From: Acidobacteriota bacterium
GTDB taxonomy: Bacteria; Acidobacteriota; Terriglobia; UBA7540
Direction: 5' to 3'
Length of the DNA stretch: 11,884 nt
Assembly: GCA_021827255.1 (NCBI GenBank)
Contig: JAKAWO010000060.1
Location: forward strand, 1 to 11,884
Within the stretch, counting starts at the first letter, position 1. Each line of letters starts with the position of its first letter. The notes beneath the pieces were generated by a model. The model saw nothing but the letters and a program-made list of their open reading frames with translations. It was not told the DNA's origin and made no database searches. A program made the translations under genes and the position numbers. Below are positions 7,993 through 11,884 of this stretch, one piece after another.

Positions 7993-8790
7993 TCAGAGTT
8001 GCGAATAGGGCGCGGGCCGCAGGATACGGTTGGTGATGCTGAAGACGATTTCCGCGTCCGTGTAACCCGGCGTTGTGCTGAGCTTTTTCCAGGCTGGATC
8101 GGCGCCGAAGGCGGCCCAGTTCTTATCCCGCTCTTCCATATCCGCGAAGGTAAGCATGTAGGTGACGTTCGGCAGGCCCGAGCCAATCAGGCTCTCGCCA
8201 AAGAAGACGGGTTGGAGCCCGTGGCGGCGGAAGATGGTGATTTCGCCCGTGTTGAACATCTCAATCTTCTTCAGATTCGCCTTCTTGCTGTGATTTTCGT
8301 AAGTTCGCAGCTCGAAGATGCGCGGGCGCTTCTCTGGGACCTCGATGTGGGGCGCGGTCTCGAATGCCCGCAAGACGGAACTCTCGATGCGACGGTAGAT
8401 GGGGTCGCTCGAGGGCGTGTTAATGACCCGGACGCCGGCCCGGAGGAACTCGGGGTCTGCCATCAGCCGGTCTTCCGCGGTGAGCACCGAGTCGGCCGAC
8501 GGATGAGTCAATAAGACGTAAAACGTCGGATTTTCCGGACCGATCACCACCGTGAAGACTCCGACCGGCCTGACGCCGATACGGTTCCAGGCGGGGATGG
8601 CAGCGTCGCGAAAGAAATCGGCCATTAGCTTGACGTTAGGGCCTTGGCGCACACGGTAGAGCCTCAGCTCGTAATAATCCCGCCTGGAAGGATGGGGTTC
8701 GGCGGCTTCTTCGCCGCGCACGCTCGAGGGAAGCAGGCTGGCGGTGGCTGATGCAGCCAGCGAGGACGCAAGAAAGGCTCGACGCTTCAT
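7993..8790 (-). CDS. Tat-exported NIPSNAP-family protein
   Basis: A 265-residue protein that begins MKRRAFLASSLAASATAS, a typical twin-arginine export signal with a short hydrophobic core, probably cut near residue 26. The C-terminal half (157-258) is a NIPSNAP domain: RIFELRTYENHS (157-168), KKIEMFNTGEITIFRRHGL (174-192), NVTYMLTFADMEERDKNWAAF (208-228) and DPAWKKL (231-237). The N-terminal half (38-120) repeats the pattern more loosely, with YYELRLYRVRQGP, AIPAWNRIGVRPVGVF and DRLMADPEF, which suggests a duplicated dimeric alpha-beta barrel. The biochemical role of bacterial NIPSNAP proteins is poorly defined. Proteins of this form with a Tat signal are, to my knowledge, common in Acidobacteria and Planctomycetes. 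AAGGAAAA upstream of the ATG serves as ribosome binding site. No cofactor motif is visible. Confidence 0.88.
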   Translation of the reverse strand: MKRRAFLASSLAASATASLLPSSVRGEEAAEPHPSRRDYYELRLYRVRQGPNVKLMADFFRDAAIPAWNRIGVRPVGVFTVVIGPENPTFYVLLTHPSADSVLTAEDRLMADPEFLRAGVRVINTPSSDPIYRRIESSVLRAFETAPHIEVPEKRPRIFELRTYENHSKKANLKKIEMFNTGEITIFRRHGLQPVFFGESLIGSGLPNVTYMLTFADMEERDKNWAAFGADPAWKKLSTTPGYTDAEIVFSITNRILRPAPYSQL

Positions 8791-8816
8791 CGAAATTTTT
8801 CCTTAACAGGGCTTTA

Positions 8817-8822
8817 ATTATA
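8817..8822 (-). promoter_or_regulatory. Possible -10 box for the NIPSNAP gene
   Basis: The minus strand reads TATAAT at 8822-8817, 26 bases before the ATG at 8790, in an AT-rich stretch unlike its surroundings. No good TTGACA-like -35 element is found at 16-18 bases upstream, so the assignment is tentative. Confidence 0.35.
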
Positions 8823-8829
8823 CTCGGTT

Positions 8830-9116
8830 TAGTTCTTATGACGTGTTCTCGAACCCGTGTCTCGCAATATGGGCATCGGCCCAGGAGCCTAATGAGAATG
8901 AGCTGGAACCGCTTCCTCACCCCCGGCAATGTCGCACCAGAAGTTTTTTTTAAGGCGCGCTCGCTCCGCCTGGAGAAAAGCATAGGCCAAGGTGACCAAG
9001 GTCACGTGGTGATGCCAGCCTGTCCAACTGCGGCCTTCGTAGTGATCCAGCCCCAGTTCCTCTTTCAACTCCCGGTAGTCCTGTTCGATCCGCCAGCGGG
9101 CCTTGGCGATGCGCGC
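8830..9116 (-). pseudogene. 3' remnant of an IS701-like transposase with a frameshift
   Basis: The first frame (9116 down to the A-run) encodes ARIAKARWRIEQDYRELKEE, then LGLDHYEGRSWTGWHHHVTL and AYAFLQAER, the conserved C-terminal part of DDE transposases of the IS701 type. At 8951-8944 the coding strand has eight A. The first frame then reads on to an unconserved tail and stops at 8889. The frame shifted by one base reads LKKTSGATLPGVRKRF, then LILIRLLGRCPYC, which looks like the natural C-terminus and reaches about 8830. Everything upstream of about residue ARIAK, most of the transposase and its other catalytic acids, is missing. The element is therefore dead. The end near 8830 is approximate because no terminal inverted repeat could be assigned. 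Confidence 0.72.
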
Positions 9117-9355
9117 GCCTGCGCTGGTTCCGAATGATCCGAACGCTAGAAAAGACATATCCCACTCAGGGCCCGCCACGTCGTATTGCAACGAGATTTT
9201 CGTAATTTCCCTTGCCAGCCTGGGCGTGTTGAGCCAAATCTCCACTGGGTGCGAGCTGCCCGCGGCCCACGGCAGACCCTGATTCACGTCCAACCTGCCT
9301 TTCGTAGTGGCGCCGTCGGCGAAATGGATTGAATATCCAAATTGTTGCTTACGCC
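9117..9355 (-). other. Unrecognised coding-like segment between queF and transposase remnants
   Basis: About 80 codons are open in the same frame as the transposase remnant and include GYSIHFADG, GLPWAAGSSHPVEIWLNTP, LAREITKISLQYD and GPEWDMSFLAFGSFG. The composition is protein-like, with alternating strands rich in Trp, Tyr and Phe, and suggests the end of a beta-rich domain. It does not match the part of an IS701 transposase expected at this place, nor QueF. I do not recognise it. It may be a fragment of a third gene trapped between two breakpoints. The frame has no start of its own; an upstream TTG at 9377 lies inside the queF remnant. Confidence 0.4.
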
Positions 9356-9511
9356 CGGCAGCCCGGTGCGAGGGCAAATGGAAGTGTACTCGGGGATTGA
9401 AATGGTTATCTCATAGCCGCGGTACTGATTGGGCCAAGTCTCAATGGCGGGCAAAGGGGCGCGCGCGCCCGAGCCGGCGTGCTGGGGCGTGTATTCCGAT
9501 TTTCGAGGCAT
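9284..9511 (-). pseudogene. queF: Truncated queF, preQ0 reductase N-terminus
   Basis: From the ATG at 9511 the reverse strand encodes MPRKSEYTPQ, then LPAIETWPNQYRGYEITISI and PEYTSICPRTGLP (residues 40-52). This is the N-terminus of QueF, which reduces preQ0 to preQ1 with NADPH in queuosine biosynthesis; Cys46 corresponds to the cysteine that forms the thioimide with the substrate. Homology stops after Pro52, codon 9358-9356. The expected DFGTI-type continuation is replaced by unrelated residues up to a stop at 9284. The remaining two thirds of the enzyme are not found elsewhere in the window, so it cannot be active. The start is convincing: GGAAGGA lies eight bases upstream. This fits recent interruption of a real gene better than chance similarity. 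Confidence 0.75.
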
Positions 9512-9665
9512 GTCGGCCGTCCTTCCATGATACAGAATAGCGCAACCGAGCTCGTCAGGGCACGACTTTAGTCGCACCAATAAGAGCGGAGAAGCGCAGC
9601 CGCCAATCTGAAGATCTGATTGGATAACGGTGTCGGCTCCAGATCGCCGGTAAACTTAGTTTGTC

Positions 9666-10970
9666 ATGAGCCACACGGCGAGCTACACGTACGACGGCGT
9701 GGGGCGGTTGGCGAACGCCTCGGCGTCGGTGGCGGGTTCAGGGACGCTGAGTTACGATTTGCCGTTCAGCTACGACGAGTACGGCAACATGACCTGCGTG
9801 ACCAACGGCAACACGTTTGGCGGGCCGTGCCCGGCGATGTCGTATAATTCGAACAACCAGTTGACGGCGATTGGCGGGACGGGGGTAACCTACGACGCGG
9901 CGGGGAACGAGACGGGGGTGATGGACGGGTCGGGCTCGGGGTGGTACGAGCAGTGGGTCCGGGCGGAGGGGCGGCTGGCGGTGGAGTACATGGGGTGCTG
10001 CTCGTGGACGCGGTATCTGCACGCGAACGCGCTCGGCTCGACGGAGGCGACGACGGACCAGACGGGGGCTGAGGCGGCGGACATTTTGCTCTACCCGTGG
10101 GGCGCAACCTGGGAGGAAGCCGGCGATCCGCATTATATGGAACACTTCGCGGGGATGAACCAGGAGGATGGAGTGAACTGGCTCTACCCGGAGCAGTTCC
10201 GGCGCTATACGATGAACTACGGGCGGTGGATGACGCCCGACCCCTTGGGCGGCGACGTGACCAACCCGCAGTCGCTCAACCGGTATGCCTACGCGCTGAA
10301 TAATCCGACGACGTTCATTGACCCGCTGGGGCTGAGCTGCAATAACGGCAGCACGGATGCGAATGGAAACTTTGTGATCTCTTGCACCTCGAGTGCGGCT
10401 GGAGCGGCACCGCCGCCGTCGGCGATTTCGATTCCACTCAACGCCTGCGGGGAGCCCGAAGACTTCCCCACGTACGTCATGTACGGCGACGGCGCCCCGT
10501 GCTTGAATTACAACCCTAACCCGGGGGTTGTCATCACCGGCCCGACGGGGCCCGCGGGACCGAGCGGCGGCGGCGGTGGGGCAGCGGCCAGCACGCCGTC
10601 GAGCATGCCGCCGCAAACGCAGGCACCGCCCAAGAAACCGTGCACTCCGCTAGCGAATAATCTTCAGGGGACGCCTGCGGCAGGCGTAGATACGCTCTTC
10701 GACGCCTTCAACCGCGTTACACATCCCCTGGATATGCTTGCGGTCAATGCAACGATGTTTTTGGCCGCTGGTGGCCAGGTAGTTGCCGGCGGTCTGGCCA
10801 TCGGGGGCGCCTGCCTTGAGCCAACACCGTTCGAGCCGTTGACGTGCCTTGCTGGTGGCGCTGCCGGCACGGCCTCCGTTGCCAGCGGCGTGGCCAGCGG
10901 GGCATTCGGGGTCTATTTCTTCAAGGACTACACGCTTCCCGCGATCAAGGACTGGGGCTGCCATGAATGA
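9666..10970 (+). CDS. RHS-core protein, N-terminally truncated, with variable C-terminal tip
   Basis: A 434-residue protein. Residues 7-85 contain YD-type repeats: YTYDGVGRL, FSYDEYGNM, MSYNSNNQLT and VTYDAAGNET. Residues 115-223 are the RHS-associated core, ending with FRRYTMNYGRWMTPDPLGG, SLNRYAYALNNP and the hallmark IDPLGL (218-223). The 211-residue tip has scattered Cys, a collagen-like linker (GPTGPAGPSGGGGG, 292-305), a Pro-rich hinge (to 325) and a Gly/Ala-rich hydrophobic stretch (about 355-415), and ends KDWGCHE. Full RHS proteins usually exceed 1000 residues and carry an export signal. Here the frame is closed by TAG at 9657-9659 and no signal is present, so this is probably a displaced cassette. 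The core uses many GGG and GCG codons, unlike upstream genes. Its end overlaps the next gene by 8 bases. The tip matches no toxin fold I know. Confidence 0.82.
   Translation: MSHTASYTYDGVGRLANASASVAGSGTLSYDLPFSYDEYGNMTCVTNGNTFGGPCPAMSYNSNNQLTAIGGTGVTYDAAGNETGVMDGSGSGWYEQWVRAEGRLAVEYMGCCSWTRYLHANALGSTEATTDQTGAEAADILLYPWGATWEEAGDPHYMEHFAGMNQEDGVNWLYPEQFRRYTMNYGRWMTPDPLGGDVTNPQSLNRYAYALNNPTTFIDPLGLSCNNGSTDANGNFVISCTSSAAGAAPPPSAISIPLNACGEPEDFPTYVMYGDGAPCLNYNPNPGVVITGPTGPAGPSGGGGGAAASTPSSMPPQTQAPPKKPCTPLANNLQGTPAAGVDTLFDAFNRVTHPLDMLAVNATMFLAAGGQVVAGGLAIGGACLEPTPFEPLTCLAGGAAGTASVASGVASGAFGVYFFKDYTLPAIKDWGCHE
10812..10967 (+). repeat. Tip-tail repeat, copy 1
   Basis: The last 52 codons of the RHS gene (from Cys383) match, without gaps, the 52 codons at 11729-11884. 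By hand count 33 of 52 residues agree. The outer blocks are conserved (CLEPTPxEPLxC, and 18 of the last 20 residues) and the middle 20 residues diverge while staying Gly/Ala-rich and hydrophobic. In the last 57 bases (10911-10967) 49 are identical to copy 2, and five of the seven differing codons are synonymous. Confidence 0.85.
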
Positions 10971-11421
10971 CAATCCAATCCACGTTGATGCAGAGACGAC
11001 GCCGAGACCGGGCTCGGTGAACTTCGGAATCTGGACGGCTGTGATTTTCGTCGGCCACGCTATCGGCATGGCGATTTTCATCGGACTTGCCGGGCTCATC
11101 CTGAACATACCGGCTCGCAGCCTATGGGTGCCCTATACGGCGCTTGTCTACTGCGGTCTGGTGCTCTCGCCGTTGCTCTATTGGGCGCGCCTATCGCGTG
11201 AGCGGCCCAAGTCCTGTGCGATTCGATTCGGCATAGCCATGTTTTTATACTTGCAGGTTCTTATGCTGGCGCTCGGATTCGGCGCGATTAGGCTAGGCAT
11301 CCTCTCGCAGGCGGCGGCCCTCAATGATTACGCTCCATTCATGATAGTGTTCTCCGCGCTCGCTTCCATCCTGCTTTACATAGCCGCACGTCAGATGCTC
11401 AAAGCTCCGCAATCGGGATGA
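10963..11421 (+). CDS. Four-helix membrane protein overlapping the RHS tip, candidate immunity partner
   Basis: A 152-residue hydrophobic protein whose ATG at 10963 lies inside the last codons of the RHS gene (overlap 10963-10970, ATGAATGA), so translation is probably coupled. GGGG five bases upstream may act as ribosome binding site. A polar N-terminus (1-20) is followed by likely membrane segments at about 22-48, 54-74, 87-108 and 122-141, with a basic cytoplasmic loop, RLSRERPKSCAIR (76-88). No known domain is recognised. Small membrane proteins overlapping the 3' end of RHS genes are often immunity proteins against membrane-active tips. That role is inferred from position and topology only. 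A longer reading from 10849 is open but lies within the RHS gene and is not needed. Confidence 0.7.
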   Translation: MNDNPIHVDAETTPRPGSVNFGIWTAVIFVGHAIGMAIFIGLAGLILNIPARSLWVPYTALVYCGLVLSPLLYWARLSRERPKSCAIRFGIAMFLYLQVLMLALGFGAIRLGILSQAAALNDYAPFMIVFSALASILLYIAARQMLKAPQSG

Positions 11422-11524
11422 TTCCTCCGTTTCAGGGCGTGTCCGCGTGTCCAGGAGCAAGCAAGTAGCGCGAACCCGGTAGCGCAGACCGCCGTCTTCG
11501 CGGCCTGCGGCTCTCCTCGAATGA

Positions 11525-11539
11525 TATCGCAGTGCGATA
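11525..11539. repeat. Inverted repeat TATCGCA-G-TGCGATA
   Basis: A perfect 7-bp palindrome around one base, in the non-coding stretch after the membrane protein gene. The flanks 11440-11580 have no gene. Their sequence resembles interspersed intergenic repeats that I loosely recall from related genomes, but that was not checked. It could be an operator, a recombination site or part of such a repeat. Confidence 0.4.
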
Positions 11540-11566
11540 CATCGCCCGGCGCAGCGCGCCAGTTGC

Positions 11567-11597
11567 AAATCGAAAATCCAAAATCTAAAATGCAAAT
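11567..11597 (+). repeat. AT-rich heptamer repeat at the edge of the second RHS fragment
   Basis: AAATC-G is followed by AAAATCC, AAAATCT and AAAATGC, then AAATGG: about four 7-base units in an AT-rich island within GC-rich DNA. It ends where RHS-like coding sequence begins (about 11589-11601), so it may mark a junction. Confidence 0.55.
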
Positions 11598-11798
11598 GGG
11601 GACGCGGCGGGGGACATGACTTACGACGGGACGCACACCTATCAGTACGACGCCGAGGGGCGGGTGGCCAGCGTGGACGGGGGCTCGATGTGGACGTTCG
11701 TGTATAATGCGCTAGGCGAGCGGGCGGGTGCCTTGAGCCAACGCCAGCGGAGCCACTGGCCTGCGGTGCGGCAATTCTCGCGGGCGGTCCTACCATAG
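11589..11798 (+). pseudogene. RHS YD-repeat fragment
   Basis: After an in-frame stop at 11586-11588 the frame reads NANGDAAGDMTYDGTHTYQY, then DAEGRVASVDGGS and TFVYNALGERAG, a typical stretch of RHS YD repeats (AG-(N/D)-MTYDG, YDAEGR, YNALGxR). RHS character ends at about 11728. The frame then runs through sequence that codes for a tip tail in another frame and stops at 11798. The ATG at 11616 lies inside the repeat motif, so it is not a natural start. The fragment has lost both its upstream body and the RHS core, and is fused to the tip tail by a recombination or deletion. Confidence 0.7.
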
Positions 11799-11884
11799 CT
11801 GGAGGAGGCTTCTTGATCATGCAGGGGGTTAGTTTCTTCAAAAACTATACGCTTCCTGCGATCAAGGATTGGGGCTGCCATGAA
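11708..11884 (+). pseudogene. Second RHS tip tail (repeat copy 2), cut by window edge
   Basis: The frame open from 11708 (stop at 11705-11707) encodes GGCLEPTPAEPLACGAAI, then LAGGPTIAGGGFLIMQG and VSFFKNYTLPAIKDWGCHE up to the window edge. It aligns over 52 residues with the end of the RHS protein at 9666-10970, with identical length and conserved ends. It lies in a different frame from the RHS fragment just upstream and has no clear start, so this copy is not expressed as a normal RHS fusion; ATG 11819 would give only a short peptide. The sequence ends with ATGAA at 11880-11884, at the same place as the start of the membrane protein gene in copy 1, so a second partner gene probably begins here and continues outside the window. 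Confidence 0.68.

Noticed and set aside
8751..9137. Plus-strand frame across the transposase remnant
   Set aside because: It is antisense to recognisable transposase sequence and to the NIPSNAP signal peptide.
9738..10616. 292-codon, Arg-rich minus-strand frame opposite the RHS gene
   Set aside because: Its composition is the mirror of G-ending RHS codons; the sense frame has all the RHS motifs.

Overview
The window reads as a piece of a GC-rich bacterial chromosome, most likely from an acidobacterium. That assignment is inference. It rests on several PilZ-type proteins sharing a degenerate N-terminal module, a short XRE regulator of a type I associate with that phylum, a secreted small-type gamma-glutamyltransferase, a Tat-exported NIPSNAP protein and an RHS locus with accessory debris. 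No rRNA, tRNA or CRISPR array is visible.

Positions 1-4774 carry a PilZ-like gene cut by the left edge (minus strand), a secreted GH16 glycoside hydrolase (minus), a divergently placed secreted gamma-glutamyltransferase (plus), a single-domain PilZ protein (plus), and a larger protein in which a degenerate and a canonical PilZ module flank a four-cysteine zinc-ribbon-like motif (plus). The edge gene and the last one have matching N-terminal modules and are probably paralogues.

Positions 5017-7649 hold an XRE regulator and a stand-alone receiver protein with an altered acidic pocket (both plus), converging on type I glutamine synthetase (minus), which keeps the adenylylation tyrosine. Positions 7993-8790 encode a Tat-signal NIPSNAP protein (minus).

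Positions 8830-9511 are a graveyard on the minus strand. A queF start with a good ribosome binding site is cut six residues after its catalytic cysteine. It runs into about 80 codons of unrecognised sequence, and that runs into the 3' end of an IS701-like transposase whose frame shifts at a run of eight A.

Positions 9666-11884 are the most interesting part. An N-terminally truncated RHS core protein ends in a cysteine-containing tip with a collagen-like linker and a hydrophobic tail. Its last codons overlap the start of a four-helix membrane protein, the layout of a polymorphic toxin and its immunity protein. About 920 bases further on, a second RHS scrap is joined to a second version of the same 52-residue tip tail, equal in length and 33/52 identical by hand count. 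It ends at the window edge exactly where a second overlapping ATG would start. This looks like a repeating RHS-tip/partner module, displaced and partly decayed. A toxin role is inference.
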